The position numbers and the translations under genes were made by a program. 35,759 nt of DNA. Source: an uncultured Flavobacteriales bacterium (lineage in GTDB: Bacteria > Bacteroidota > Bacteroidia > Flavobacteriales_G > NORP312). The stretch is taken from the NCBI GenBank assembly GCA_905480125.1, contig CAJQPE010000111.1:1-35759 (forward strand). The letters are read 5' to 3'. The notes under the pieces are model-generated. The model was not told the DNA's origin and made no database searches. It was given only the letters and a program-made list of their open reading frames with translations. Position 1 is the first letter of the stretch. Each line of letters begins with the position of its first letter. Of the stretch, positions 8,245 through 20,193 are shown piece by piece.

Positions 8245-11079
8245 TTACATAGCTATATTAAGAAAATATCCTGTTATGCTCTCTTTATTCGTTGCGATTT
8301 GTTCTGGTGTTCCAGTTGCTATAATTCTTCCCCCTTTTCTTCCTCCATCCGGTCCAAGATCAATTACGTGATCCGCAACTTTAATAATATCCAGGTTGTG
8401 CTCAATGACAATTACCGTATTACCTTGATTTACTATTCGGTTAAGCACTTCTAGTAATATTCTTATGTCTTCAAAATGTAAACCGGTTGTTGGCTCATCT
8501 AAAATATACATAGTATTACCAGTTCCTCTTTTACTTAGTTCAGTTGCTAGTTTAACTCTTTGTGCCTCTCCACCTGAGAGCGTAGTAGATTGTTGGCCAA
8601 GAGTAATGTATCCTAAACCAACGCTTTGAATTGTTTTTATTCGATTAATAATATTCGGTATTTTTCCAAAGAAGTCTACAGCTTGGTTGATGGTCATATT
8701 TAACACATCATTTATAGATTTTCCTTTGTATCGAACCTCTAATGTCTCCCTATTGTACCTCTTTCCCTTGCAGGTTTCGCATTCTACATAAACATCAGGT
8801 AAGAAGTTCATTTCGATTCTTTTTATGCCACCGCCTCTGCAGGTTTCGCAGCGCCCTCCTTTAACGTTAAAGGAGAATCTTCCTGGTTTATAACCTCTAA
8901 TTTTAGCTTCCGGAACATGGGTAAAAAGTTCTCGAATTTCGGAAAATACTCCAGTGTATGTCGCTGGATTTGACCGAGGAGTTCTTCCAATCGGAGATTG
9001 GTCAATTTCAATTACTTTATCGAGATTTTTTAGACCGTTAATCTTTGTGTAGGCCATTGGCTTTTTTACTGAACGATAATATTCCAAGCAAAGTGCAGGG
9101 TAAAGAGTAGAGTTAATAAGGGTCGATTTACCACTACCAGAAACACCAGTGATGCATACAAATTTACCTAAGGGAATTTCTAAGTCTACTTTTTGAAGAT
9201 TATTTCCGTTAGCACCTTTAAGTGTGAGTTTTTTACCATTACCTTTTCGTCTTTTTTCAGGAATAATTATTTCCTTTGAACCATTTAGATAATTGCTTGT
9301 GAGACTATCATGTTTTAATATTTCTTGATAAGTACCATGTGAAACGATTTTACCACCGTGGAGCCCTGCTTTTGGACCGATATCGATCACATAATCAGCA
9401 GCTTCCATCATTTCTTTGTCATGTTCTACAACAATAATTGAATTTCCAATATCTCTAAGGTTTTTTAGTGCTTCAATTAATTTTACATTATCCCGCTGAT
9501 GCAAGCCAATACTTGGCTCATCCAAGATATACAGAACCCCAACAAGTTGAGAACCAATTTGTGTGGCAAGTCTAATACGTTGAGCTTCTCCGCCTGAAAG
9601 GGTTCGTGAGCTTCTGTTAAGCGAAAGATAATCAAGTCCCACATCTAGCAAAAAGCTAGATCTGTTTCTAATTTCTTTAAGTATTTCTTTCGCGATAATG
9701 TTTTGTTTTTTTGTAAGTCGTGATTCAATATTCGTGAACCAAAAGCTGAAATCACTTATGTCCATTGAAGCTAATTCAGCGATATTTTTGTTGTCAATTT
9801 TGAAGAACAGTGACTCTGTTTTTAGTCGAGTACCATTGCAGGTAGAACAGATGTTTTTATTCATAAAACTATTAGCCCATTTAGCTAATGACGGGGACGG
9901 TTTTTCTTTATATTGTCTAGACACAAAATTAATAACACCCTCGAAGTTAATGTTGTAGGTCTTTGTTACACCATCATCACTAAGTTCAACTGAGAATGAC
10001 TTTTCTGAACCAAAAAGAATTGTATTGATTGCTTCTTCAGGAAGGTTTTGTATTGGCGTGGTTAATTTGAAATTAAATTTTTTCGAAATCGCATCAATTT
10101 GGTTGAAAATCCAGCTGTTTTTATACTCACCAATCGGTGCTATACCTCCTTTTTTAATTGACAACGCAGGATTAGGTATTACCTTTTTTAAACTAATTTC
10201 AGCTATTGTTCCTAGTCCATTGCAGGCAGAACATGCTCCATAAGGTGAGTTAAACGAAAAAGCATTTGGTGCGGGTGCATCATAGGCTATACCCGTTGTT
10301 GGGCACATTAATGAGCGACTAAAGAATTGTGTTTTACCTGTTTCGAAATCTTGTACTATGATAGAACCTTTGCCATGTTTCATGCAAGTTTGAAGTGAAT
10401 CGTAAATACGTTTTTTAGTCTTGACAGAAACTTGAATGCGATCTATTACTATGTCGATATCGTGAACTTTATATCGATCTAATCGCATACTCGGAGTAAT
10501 ATCGACAATTTCGCCATCAATTTTTACTTTAGTAAATCCCTGTTTTCTAATTTGTTCGAAAAGTTCTCTGTAGTGGCCCTTTCGACCTTTAATCACTGGA
10601 GAAAGAAGCAGTACTTTCTTGTTATTGAATTTAGTTAAAATAAGTTCAATAATCTGCTTGTCAGAATATTGAATCATTTTTTCTCCAGTTTTATATGAGT
10701 ATGCCTCTCCTGTCCTAGCGAATAGTAGCCTCAGGAAATCATATATCTCGGTTATCGTACCCACAGTTGATCGAGGATTTTTATTAACCGTTTTTTGTTC
10801 AATAGAGATTACTGGACTAAGTCCAGTAATTTTGTCAACTTCAGGCCTTTCTAGCGAGCCTAGAAATTGTCTTGCATAGGATCCAAAAGTTTCAATATAT
10901 CTTCTTTGTCCCTCAGCATATATAGTATCAAATGCCAATGAAGACTTGCCGCTACCACTTAATCCTGTGATAACAACAAGTTGGTTACGTGGTATTTTTA
11001 TACTTAAATTTTTAAGATTGTGCTCTCTTGCGCCTATTACATCTAAAAACTCATCTTCAAGTATTTTGATTTTGTCCAT
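8245..11079 (-). CDS. uvrA: Excinuclease ABC subunit A (UvrA)
   Basis: The DNA-damage sensor of nucleotide excision repair: a cytosolic ABC-type ATPase dimer that finds lesions and loads UvrB. At 944 residues it has the full family length. Seen: Walker A of the first ATPase half (GLSGSGKSS, Lys45), family text such as AEGQRRYIETFGSYARQFL, signature LSGGEAQRIRLA with the Walker B text LYILDEPSIGLH, a second Walker A (GVSGSGKSTL), the zinc module CETCRGGG...CETCKGK, and the second signature LSGGEAQRVKLATEL. The first zinc module is altered: MCPTTG replaces the usual CxxC, leaving three of four cysteines (ACSACNG is kept). It lies 3 bp after the lytic transglycosylase gene, so it is probably expressed as the last gene of the polysaccharide-region operon. 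Confidence 0.98.
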   Translation of the reverse strand: MDKIKILEDEFLDVIGAREHNLKNLSIKIPRNQLVVITGLSGSGKSSLAFDTIYAEGQRRYIETFGSYARQFLGSLERPEVDKITGLSPVISIEQKTVNKNPRSTVGTITEIYDFLRLLFARTGEAYSYKTGEKMIQYSDKQIIELILTKFNNKKVLLLSPVIKGRKGHYRELFEQIRKQGFTKVKIDGEIVDITPSMRLDRYKVHDIDIVIDRIQVSVKTKKRIYDSLQTCMKHGKGSIIVQDFETGKTQFFSRSLMCPTTGIAYDAPAPNAFSFNSPYGACSACNGLGTIAEISLKKVIPNPALSIKKGGIAPIGEYKNSWIFNQIDAISKKFNFKLTTPIQNLPEEAINTILFGSEKSFSVELSDDGVTKTYNINFEGVINFVSRQYKEKPSPSLAKWANSFMNKNICSTCNGTRLKTESLFFKIDNKNIAELASMDISDFSFWFTNIESRLTKKQNIIAKEILKEIRNRSSFLLDVGLDYLSLNRSSRTLSGGEAQRIRLATQIGSQLVGVLYILDEPSIGLHQRDNVKLIEALKNLRDIGNSIIVVEHDKEMMEAADYVIDIGPKAGLHGGKIVSHGTYQEILKHDSLTSNYLNGSKEIIIPEKRRKGNGKKLTLKGANGNNLQKVDLEIPLGKFVCITGVSGSGKSTLINSTLYPALCLEYYRSVKKPMAYTKINGLKNLDKVIEIDQSPIGRTPRSNPATYTGVFSEIRELFTHVPEAKIRGYKPGRFSFNVKGGRCETCRGGGIKRIEMNFLPDVYVECETCKGKRYNRETLEVRYKGKSINDVLNMTINQAVDFFGKIPNIINRIKTIQSVGLGYITLGQQSTTLSGGEAQRVKLATELSKRGTGNTMYILDEPTTGLHFEDIRILLEVLNRIVNQGNTVIVIEHNLDIIKVADHVIDLGPDGGRKGGRIIATGTPEQIATNKESITGYFLNIAM

Positions 11080-11082
11080 CTT

Positions 11083-12108
11083 TTAATCAAAGTCTACAGA
11101 ATCACTTATGGAAGGAGAAATAAATGTGTCTAGTTCAATATTTTTTAGGCTGTCTGGAAATAATTCTCTACTAATTGATCCAACAAGTGACGTATCTTTT
11201 GGTATCGCAATTTGATATGACTTACCAGTTTCATTTTTTAAGTAGGCTTGCCTTAACCAAGGGTTAAATATTTTTAATGTTTTATAGCTAATTTTGTAAG
11301 TATAGGCAAAATCTACAAAATCCGTGATAGATGAGTCAACAGTAACGTTGTAGGTTTCGATTGCAGGGTATTTGTCTTTTTCACGGACTAGAAACCCATA
11401 TTTAGCTGGAGTTGATAATATTTCTTTAACAGCAAGTATTCGGTACAAATATCTTCCTGTTTCAATATTTAATAATAGGTTATAGTAGGACTTTACTTTT
11501 TGTCTTTTAAGTTGCTTTGATAATCCCTGCATGCCCATATTATATGAAGCAGCTGCAAGTGTCCAACTGCCAAATTTGTTATATGCTTCAAGTAGGTATT
11601 TGCAGGCAGCGTGAGTGCTTTTTTCGACATTATATCGCTCATCGACTTCTTTGTTGATTTCTAATCCATATTCTTTACCAGTTGGTTTCATTATTTGCCA
11701 AAACCCTGTTGCACCTGCTGGAGATACAACATTCGATAAGCCACTTTCTATTATTGCTAGATATTTGAAATCTTCGGGTATTCCGTATTTTTGCAGAATA
11801 GGTTCAATAAGCCAGAACCATCTTTTTGATCGCTTTTGAAACAATATTGACTGAGATTGCCAATATGTGTTAACAAGTAGTTCTCTATCTAATTTTTCCC
11901 GAACATCAAAATTTTGAATTGGAACAGATTCCGATGTAAAATTCATGTTTTTTGGAATATTTAAAGAAAATATCTTGTAATTGGCATTGAAGTTATCACG
12001 GTGTTTACTGTCGTCTTGTTCGTTATAGGATGAGAAACTAAAGAATTTCAACCCTGCAAATAAGAGTATAACAGCTACTAACGCATAAATAATTTTTTTA
12101 TTTTTCAA
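11083..12108 (-). CDS. Membrane-anchored lytic transglycosylase (SLT/MltD type)
   Basis: A 341-residue murein lytic transglycosylase that cleaves the glycan strands of peptidoglycan. Seen: an N-terminal membrane segment (residues 5-20) or uncleaved signal anchor, then an SLT goose-lysozyme-like domain at about 95-240. The catalytic Glu121 is in AIIESGLSN, followed by SPAGATGFWQIM and the AAASYNMG motif. The C-terminal 100 residues include a stretch (SYKTLKIFNPWL) that looks like a degenerate LysM module. The start is TTG at 12108, overlapping the TGA of the upstream gene within TTGA, so translation is probably coupled. Its place inside a polysaccharide operon suggests it opens the wall for envelope or export machinery, or it may simply be co-expressed; this is inference. 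Confidence 0.9.
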   Translation of the reverse strand: MKNKKIIYALVAVILLFAGLKFFSFSSYNEQDDSKHRDNFNANYKIFSLNIPKNMNFTSESVPIQNFDVREKLDRELLVNTYWQSQSILFQKRSKRWFWLIEPILQKYGIPEDFKYLAIIESGLSNVVSPAGATGFWQIMKPTGKEYGLEINKEVDERYNVEKSTHAACKYLLEAYNKFGSWTLAAASYNMGMQGLSKQLKRQKVKSYYNLLLNIETGRYLYRILAVKEILSTPAKYGFLVREKDKYPAIETYNVTVDSSITDFVDFAYTYKISYKTLKIFNPWLRQAYLKNETGKSYQIAIPKDTSLVGSISRELFPDSLKNIELDTFISPSISDSVDFD

Positions 12109-13229
12109 GGGTTATCTTCCTGTTTTTCTTCCATACAATTAGGTGGAGAAGACATAAGTGTATTTCTAAAAAATATACAAAAAACAATTAAAAAATAAAC
12201 AAAGAACAATAACACATGCCAATAGTTCCATTGTGATATTATTTTTAAGATTATAAATATTAAAAATACAGAGACTAAAGAAATTCCGCCAAATATAATG
12301 CCAACTTTATCGTCGGTATGGCCCAAATAAGAAAGGTGATGTGTAGTATGATCTTTTCCTCCAACATATGGTGGAATTCCTTTTCTTAATCTATTTATTG
12401 TAACTACCGTTGTATCGATGATTGGCATAATAAAGGCTAATAATGCAATAATAATTTGTCTTGTATGCGCATCATCTCCGCTAAGGCCTTTGTTATTCCA
12501 GAAATAGATGATTCCTATAGCAGCAAGGAATACTCCTAAAAACTGACTTCCCGTATCTCCCATAAACATTTTTGAGGGATGCCAATTGAAAAATAAAAAG
12601 CCAACTAATGACCCCATTACGCCTAACAGCACTACAAGATGGAAATTGGTATAATCTTTTGAAGAAAGAAAGATTGTTAATATTGCGGCAAGCAAAATGA
12701 ATATTGATACAGTTGTCGCGATTCCATCCATGTTATCCAGCATATTAATGGAATTCATTATCCCCACAACCCAAAAAATTGTTAGAGCGTAATTAGCTAT
12801 TTGGCTAGGGAAAAGTTGAATATATGTCCCGGTGAATATTAGGATAACTCCACAAATGAGTTGTGCCATACATTTTAGTATAGGTTTAGTATTATAAGCA
12901 TCATCAGCCAGACCCATAATGAATGCTATAGATGACACGGTAACAATTCCAAGTAGTTCTAAATTAAAAACATTCGGACCTATATCGAACAATATGCTAT
13001 AAATCGACCCAGAGATAAGGAAAACAATAAAAAACCCTATACCGCCAAAAGCTGGCTTAGAAGACGGACTCCATCTTAAATTGACATCATGGGTTCTTAT
13101 ACCTAAGTTACTTGAGAATTTTAATAGAACTTTGTTCAATAGAAAAGAAAATAATATTGATATGAGAAAGTACCCGAAATATATTACGAATAATAATGAG
13201 GGTTGCTCTATGGAAATCTTTGTTAGCAT
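12105..13229 (-). CDS. WecA/MraY-family undecaprenyl-phosphate sugar-1-phosphate transferase
   Basis: A 374-residue polytopic membrane protein with about ten hydrophobic segments. It transfers a sugar-1-phosphate (often GlcNAc-1-P) from a UDP-sugar to undecaprenyl phosphate, the first step of many surface glycans. Family residues are visible: the ADD pair Asp109/Asp110 (GLADDAYNTKP), NMLDNMDG with Asp165 and Asp168, MGDTGSQF with Asp225, and the His-rich GGKDHTTHHLSYLG loop near 292-303 that matches WecA-type enzymes more than MraY. It sits among rfbC, a Wzc-like kinase and a Wza-like exporter, so it is probably the initiating enzyme of this exopolysaccharide. The sugar is not determined. It overlaps the next gene by 4 bp. 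Confidence 0.9.
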   Translation of the reverse strand: MLTKISIEQPSLLFVIYFGYFLISILFSFLLNKVLLKFSSNLGIRTHDVNLRWSPSSKPAFGGIGFFIVFLISGSIYSILFDIGPNVFNLELLGIVTVSSIAFIMGLADDAYNTKPILKCMAQLICGVILIFTGTYIQLFPSQIANYALTIFWVVGIMNSINMLDNMDGIATTVSIFILLAAILTIFLSSKDYTNFHLVVLLGVMGSLVGFLFFNWHPSKMFMGDTGSQFLGVFLAAIGIIYFWNNKGLSGDDAHTRQIIIALLAFIMPIIDTTVVTINRLRKGIPPYVGGKDHTTHHLSYLGHTDDKVGIIFGGISLVSVFLIFIILKIISQWNYWHVLLFFVYFLIVFCIFFRNTLMSSPPNCMEEKQEDNP

Positions 13230-13269
13230 GGAGGTTTAGTTAAAGATGCGAAATTACTTTTTTTTGCTT

Positions 13270-13811
13270 CTAAAACAAGCTAATAAATTCTTGAAAGGGG
13301 GTTCCTTTAGTATCTTTTTCTGAAAGTATAGGTGAGCTTAATTGCCAGTCAATTTTTAGGTTTTCATCGTTCCAAAAAATACACTTTTCAGCTTCTTTAT
13401 TATACAGATTCGTGCACTTATAAGAGAAAATTGTATTGTTTTCTAGTGTAGCAAAGCCATGAGCGAAACCAGGAGGAATCCAAAGCATTGTCTTGTTTTG
13501 CTCGTTGAGTTCGATTGAAAAATGTTGGCCATAGGTCGGTGAATTCTGTCTGATGTCAACCGCAACATCTAGAACGGAACCATTAATGACACGAACTAAT
13601 TTTCCTTGTGCATGAGGAGGGTTTTGAAAATGCAGTCCACGCAGAACTCCTTTTTGCGATTTACTCTGGTTATCTTGTGTAAATTGAGAAATAATTCCCG
13701 CGTTTATAAATTCATTTTCATTATATGACTCGAAAAAGTAACCTCTTTCATCTTCAAAAATAGTTGGCTGAATGACTATTAAATCATTAAGTTCCGTTGT
13801 AATAAACTTCA

Positions 13812-13812
<1 letters not shown>
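13270..13812 (-). CDS. rfbC: dTDP-4-dehydrorhamnose 3,5-epimerase
   Basis: RfbC/RmlC converts dTDP-4-keto-6-deoxyglucose to dTDP-4-keto-rhamnose on the route to dTDP-L-rhamnose. The 180-residue length is standard. Seen: the N-terminal DERGYFFESY motif, LRGLHFQNPP with the catalytic His61, DVAVDIRQNSPTYG, the WIPPGFAHGF loop, and FSYKCTNLY with the candidate acid Tyr131. The ATG overlaps the stop of the kinase gene by one base (TAATG), implying translational coupling. The partner genes rfbA, rfbB and rfbD are not in this window, so either they lie elsewhere or the epimerase acts on another dTDP-sugar. Cytoplasmic. Confidence 0.96.
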
Positions 13813-16253
<2,441 letters not shown>

Positions 16254-16256
16254 ACT

Positions 16257-17027
16257 CTATTGTCCTACCAAGGTGCTTAGTGCGTAAATGCTGTAGATAG
16301 TAGAAATCAGTGATGTTGAAACAGAAACAAGAGACACAATAGGACTTAATTCACCAGCAATTTCAAGAAGTGGTCTAACTCTTGGTTCAACATAAATTAT
16401 ATCATTAGCTTGAAGTACCATGCTGCCATCTCGCATTCCAGCAATTGTAGAAAGATCTACCAAGTATACTTCTGGGTTTTCTTTATCTCCTCTAATCACT
16501 TTAATTTGAGCTGCTTTTGCATCACCTCCCAGACCACCAGTCATAGCAATTGCTTCAAGTAGGGTAGTATTATCATTAGACAGATTAAGAACTGTCGCAC
16601 TTCCACTTCTTCCAGGAAAAATAATTACTCGTTTATTTGTTACATTAACAATTACGTAAGGAGAATTGTAAAATTCGGAATACAGTTCTTCCAAATACAG
16701 TTCACACTCCCTTAAGGTAATTCCAGCAAGTTTTGTTCTTCCGATAACGGGAAGTTTTGTTGTTCCATCGAATTCTATTTTGTAAGCTGTGTTTAATTCA
16801 CCTCTGATTAACTGGGCATTCCCAATGTCAACAAGTTGAAATCCATCATTTGAATATATTTTGAACTGAATGACGTCATTTGCAGCTAATTTGTATTCAG
16901 TTCCAGCGCTATCTGGAATTTGGCTGAACTCATAATTTTCAGGGGTCCGAAGCATGATACTTGGGTCCAGCACTTTACAACTCGATAAAACAGAAATAAT
17001 AGCGGCAATAAATAGTAAATGTTTCAT
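16257..17027 (-). CDS. Wza-like polysaccharide export lipoprotein
   Basis: A 256-residue polysaccharide biosynthesis/export protein. Seen: a lipoprotein signal with the lipobox LSSC (Cys17), a Poly_export domain at about 45-130 (YKLAANDVIQFKIYSNDG, VIGRTKLAGITLRECE), an SLBB-like domain at about 135-215 (IIFPGRSGSATVL, LEAIAMTGGLGGDAK, LQANDIIYVEPR), and a hydrophobic C-terminal segment at about 225-250. It is much shorter than E. coli Wza (about 380 residues), as is usual in Bacteroidota. In the family it forms the outer-membrane exit ring that works with the Wzc-type protein encoded 3 bp downstream. Confidence 0.93.
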   Translation of the reverse strand: MKHLLFIAAIISVLSSCKVLDPSIMLRTPENYEFSQIPDSAGTEYKLAANDVIQFKIYSNDGFQLVDIGNAQLIRGELNTAYKIEFDGTTKLPVIGRTKLAGITLRECELYLEELYSEFYNSPYVIVNVTNKRVIIFPGRSGSATVLNLSNDNTTLLEAIAMTGGLGGDAKAAQIKVIRGDKENPEVYLVDLSTIAGMRDGSMVLQANDIIYVEPRVRPLLEIAGELSPIVSLVSVSTSLISTIYSIYALSTLVGQ

Positions 17028-17054
17028 TTTTTTCTTTCTAAAGTAGCAAAAGTA

Positions 17055-18248
17055 TTATTTCTTATCCTTTTCTAATAACTCAAAGTACAATTGTTTCATG
17101 TCCGTTGCTAATCGATTAGAAGAGAACTTGGCTTGTACGTGATTCCATCCACATTGTTGCATTGATTTTCTAAGATAGCTGTCGTTTACTAATAAAGCTA
17201 AGTTTTCGAAAAAAGCTAACTCATTGGTTACGTCCGATAATAAGGCTGTTTCTCCCTCAATTATAACATTTTCGATTCCGCCAACATTCGTTGAAACAAT
17301 TGGTAGGTTTGCAGCTTGAGCCTCTATTAGACTTACCGGTGTACCTTCGTTAAGTGAGGTAAGTGCAACTATATCAAGCCCAGGATAGACAAAAGACACG
17401 TCCCTAATCCAAGAAGTGAAAGTTACATGTTTGTTTTCTTCTCCAGTTCCAAAATTTAAGCCCAAATCTTTGCATTTTTGCTCTAAATCTTTCTTTAGCT
17501 CTCCATCACCGACTATAAAAGCACGAATTTTTTTTTGGGAACTATCTTGAAGATATTTTATTGCTTTTAAAAACAGTATGTGATTTTTTATTGGAACAAG
17601 TCTACCAATTATACCAATGGCAACTTCATTATCTTCGACTTTATATTTTCTTCTAAAATTAGATCGTTTTACAGAATGATTATCATGAAATCTCTGTAAA
17701 TCAAAACCAAGGGGAATTACTTTAAACTTATTGGATTGTGCAATTTTGTGAATTCCTGAAATTTCTTGTTTCTGGATATCGCTGATGGCAATTAATTTAG
17801 TTGATTTTTTGGCCAAATACTTTTCTACTTGTTTGTAAAAGGTTGTTTTAGCTCTTCCGAAATATGAATGAAAAACATGTCCATGGAAAGTGTGAAGGAT
17901 TATTGGAACCTGCATCCCTGAAGCTGCTATTCGACCAATCGCACCAGCCTTTGAAGCATGGGTATGGACTATATCAGGATTAAATTCTGCAATAATTTTC
18001 TTGATTTTCTTGTATGCTATAAGATCCAATTTGAAATCAATTTCTCGTTGCATCTCGGGAATAATTATCGGGTTTAAACCTAATTTTTCTATAATAAACT
18101 CAGAACTACCTTCGGACTTATCTTTCATGCCTCCAATCAGCAATGTTTCGAATTCATCTTCCATGTATTTGGATAGATAACCAACATTGTAGGTTGGACC
18201 TCCAAGATTGAAACGATTGATTATTCTTAAAACTCTAGGTTTATTCAC
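17055..18248 (-). CDS. GT4-family glycosyltransferase
   Basis: A 397-residue cytosolic or membrane-associated retaining glycosyltransferase with the two-Rossmann (GT-B) layout. Seen: the N-terminal acceptor-side domain with HTHASKAGAIGR and HTFHGHVFHSYF, then the donor-side domain with GIIGRLVPIKNH (conserved Arg and Lys) and ALTSLNEGTPVSLIEAQA, containing the E-x7-E pair typical of GT4. The HTFHGH motif is frequent in bacterial exopolysaccharide transferases. The start is GTG at 18248, one base after the asnB-like stop (TAA-A-GTG). The linkage and sugar are not determined. It is the only glycosyltransferase visible in this cluster, so other transferases must be encoded elsewhere if the repeat unit has more than two sugars. 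Confidence 0.93.
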   Translation of the reverse strand: MNKPRVLRIINRFNLGGPTYNVGYLSKYMEDEFETLLIGGMKDKSEGSSEFIIEKLGLNPIIIPEMQREIDFKLDLIAYKKIKKIIAEFNPDIVHTHASKAGAIGRIAASGMQVPIILHTFHGHVFHSYFGRAKTTFYKQVEKYLAKKSTKLIAISDIQKQEISGIHKIAQSNKFKVIPLGFDLQRFHDNHSVKRSNFRRKYKVEDNEVAIGIIGRLVPIKNHILFLKAIKYLQDSSQKKIRAFIVGDGELKKDLEQKCKDLGLNFGTGEENKHVTFTSWIRDVSFVYPGLDIVALTSLNEGTPVSLIEAQAANLPIVSTNVGGIENVIIEGETALLSDVTNELAFFENLALLVNDSYLRKSMQQCGWNHVQAKFSSNRLATDMKQLYFELLEKDKK

Positions 18249-18249
18249 T

Positions 18250-20184
18250 TTAGGCCAAATATTTTTTCCACCACTGTTGAAAAGCGATTATTGCCCAAAC
18301 TGTAGCATGAGAATCTCCAGGGTTAGCTGAAAATAATTTTTGTTTCAATTCTATTATTGCGGTAACATTAAAAATGCCTTGCTCTTCAATGAACTTGTCA
18401 CTTAGCCATTCTTCCGAAATTTTGGCTTTTAACTCTGTTTGAAACCAATTTAATAATGGTACTTCAAATCCTTTTTTGGGTCGATTATACAATTCATCAG
18501 GCAATAAATTCTTAAAGGTATCTTTCAATATTTTTTTACGCATTGAACCATTAATTTTATAAACGGAAGGTAACGAAAAGGCAAAGTCAACTAACTTATG
18601 ATCAAGAAATGGAGTTCTAACTTCTAAACTATTTGCCATAGACATTGAGTCCACTTTACGCAGCATGTCGTTTTGTAAGACCAGATTCATGTCGGTTCTC
18701 AGCACATCATTAAACGACCCGCTTTTTTTAATTCCGCAAAGTAAATTGTCTTTTCGTTTTTTGTAGTTATATGCTTCATCAGAGAGTCGCTGAATGTTTA
18801 TTCGTTGACTTTCTTTTAAGAAATAATTAGACTGCTCTTCATTTAAAAAGGTCGCCCAACGCCAGTATCTTTCTTTATTGGTAAGGTTTACACCATCACC
18901 AAAACGAACCATTTGTCGGTTAAAATCCCCAATTTTTGAACTGCGAGATTGTGGAAGCTTTTTGAGTAAAGGATTTAATAATGTTACAGATTTACCAACA
19001 ATTCCAGGTTGCCTAGCTTTAAGTTCAGCTTGGTGTTTATTATATCCCGAAAAAATTTCATCGGCCCCATCGCCGCTTAGCGCTACTGTTACTTCTTTTC
19101 GAGTAAGTTTGCTAAGAATGTATACGGGGATGGCTGATGAGTCAGCAAAAGGCTCATCAAGGTATTCTAGAACTTCATGATAATTTTCGAACAAGTCATC
19201 ATTTGATAACGAGAACACGGTATGGTTTGAACCACATTTTTTTGCTACTAAATTCGCAAATTCTGTCTCGTCAAAATATGGTTCGTCTTTATATCCGATT
19301 GAAAAAGATTGTAAATTATTAGTATGTTTTGCTGCAACTGAAGTAATTATAGATGAATCAATACCTCCACTCAAAAAAGTTCCTAATGGAACGTCTGAAA
19401 CCATTCTTTTGGTTATTGCATTTTCAACAAGTTGATTAAGTTTAATCTGCGCTCCTTTGTATGATCCAGAATTTACTTCGGTTATATTGTCCGGTATTTC
19501 AGGAATTTCATAATACTTTTTCTCTTCAATCTTATCTGAAGAATCATTTAAGTTAAAATGAAAATAGTGACCAGGTTTAACCTTGCGAATGCCCTGTAAA
19601 ATGGAGTAGGGTGCAGGTATATAATTTAGCTGTAAGTAAGAAAAAAGAGAAGTCGTGTCGATTTCTCTTTTTATGTCGAATTCAAGTAGTGCTTTAATTT
19701 CAGAAGCAAAAATGAATTTGTTTTCATCATGGTAGTAGACCAAAGGTTTGATTCCCATTCTATCTCTGGCTATGAATACTTTTTCCTCAACCTTATCGTA
19801 TATTGCTAAAGCGAAAAAACCGTTTATGTCTTCAAGGCATTTAATCCCACACTGAATATACATGTGCAGCACAACTTCCGTGTCCGTGTCAGATTGGAAT
19901 TCAATTCCCTTTGCTTCAAGAATTCGGCGTTGTTTTTTGTAATTGTAGAATTCCCCGTTAAAAACAATTGTATATCGTTTTTTAACATCAGTAAGAGGTT
20001 GGGTACCTTTATCTGAAGTGTCAATTATGGATAATCGCGTATGCCCTAAGGCAATGTTTCCTTCTGCGTATTTGCCTTGACTATCTGGACCTCGTTTGTT
20101 GAGGGTTTTTACCGCATTTTCGATTAAGTCGAGCTCATTTTTACTCGATTTATTGAATGATACAATGCCAACAATTCCACACAT
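18250..20184 (-). CDS. asnB: Asparagine synthase (glutamine-hydrolysing) family amidotransferase
   Basis: A 644-residue two-domain enzyme. The N-terminal class II glutaminase domain (1 to about 190) starts with the nucleophile Cys2 (MCGIVGIVSF) and has NGEFYNY and the SDTDTEV motif. The C-terminal synthase domain has the pyrophosphate loop LSGGIDSS (272-278), ALSGDGADEIFSGY, and the SLEVRTPFLDHKLVDFA motif. AsnB makes asparagine from aspartate, glutamine and ATP. Paralogues found in capsule and O-antigen clusters are thought to amidate sugar acids; its position directly before a GT4 gene and the export pair favours that role here, but the sequence alone does not settle it. The start is 9 bp after the M61 gene stop. 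Symbol refers to the family, not a proven asparagine synthetase. Confidence 0.92.
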   Translation of the reverse strand: MCGIVGIVSFNKSSKNELDLIENAVKTLNKRGPDSQGKYAEGNIALGHTRLSIIDTSDKGTQPLTDVKKRYTIVFNGEFYNYKKQRRILEAKGIEFQSDTDTEVVLHMYIQCGIKCLEDINGFFALAIYDKVEEKVFIARDRMGIKPLVYYHDENKFIFASEIKALLEFDIKREIDTTSLFSYLQLNYIPAPYSILQGIRKVKPGHYFHFNLNDSSDKIEEKKYYEIPEIPDNITEVNSGSYKGAQIKLNQLVENAITKRMVSDVPLGTFLSGGIDSSIITSVAAKHTNNLQSFSIGYKDEPYFDETEFANLVAKKCGSNHTVFSLSNDDLFENYHEVLEYLDEPFADSSAIPVYILSKLTRKEVTVALSGDGADEIFSGYNKHQAELKARQPGIVGKSVTLLNPLLKKLPQSRSSKIGDFNRQMVRFGDGVNLTNKERYWRWATFLNEEQSNYFLKESQRINIQRLSDEAYNYKKRKDNLLCGIKKSGSFNDVLRTDMNLVLQNDMLRKVDSMSMANSLEVRTPFLDHKLVDFAFSLPSVYKINGSMRKKILKDTFKNLLPDELYNRPKKGFEVPLLNWFQTELKAKISEEWLSDKFIEEQGIFNVTAIIELKQKLFSANPGDSHATVWAIIAFQQWWKKYLA

Positions 20185-20193
20185 ATACTCAAT

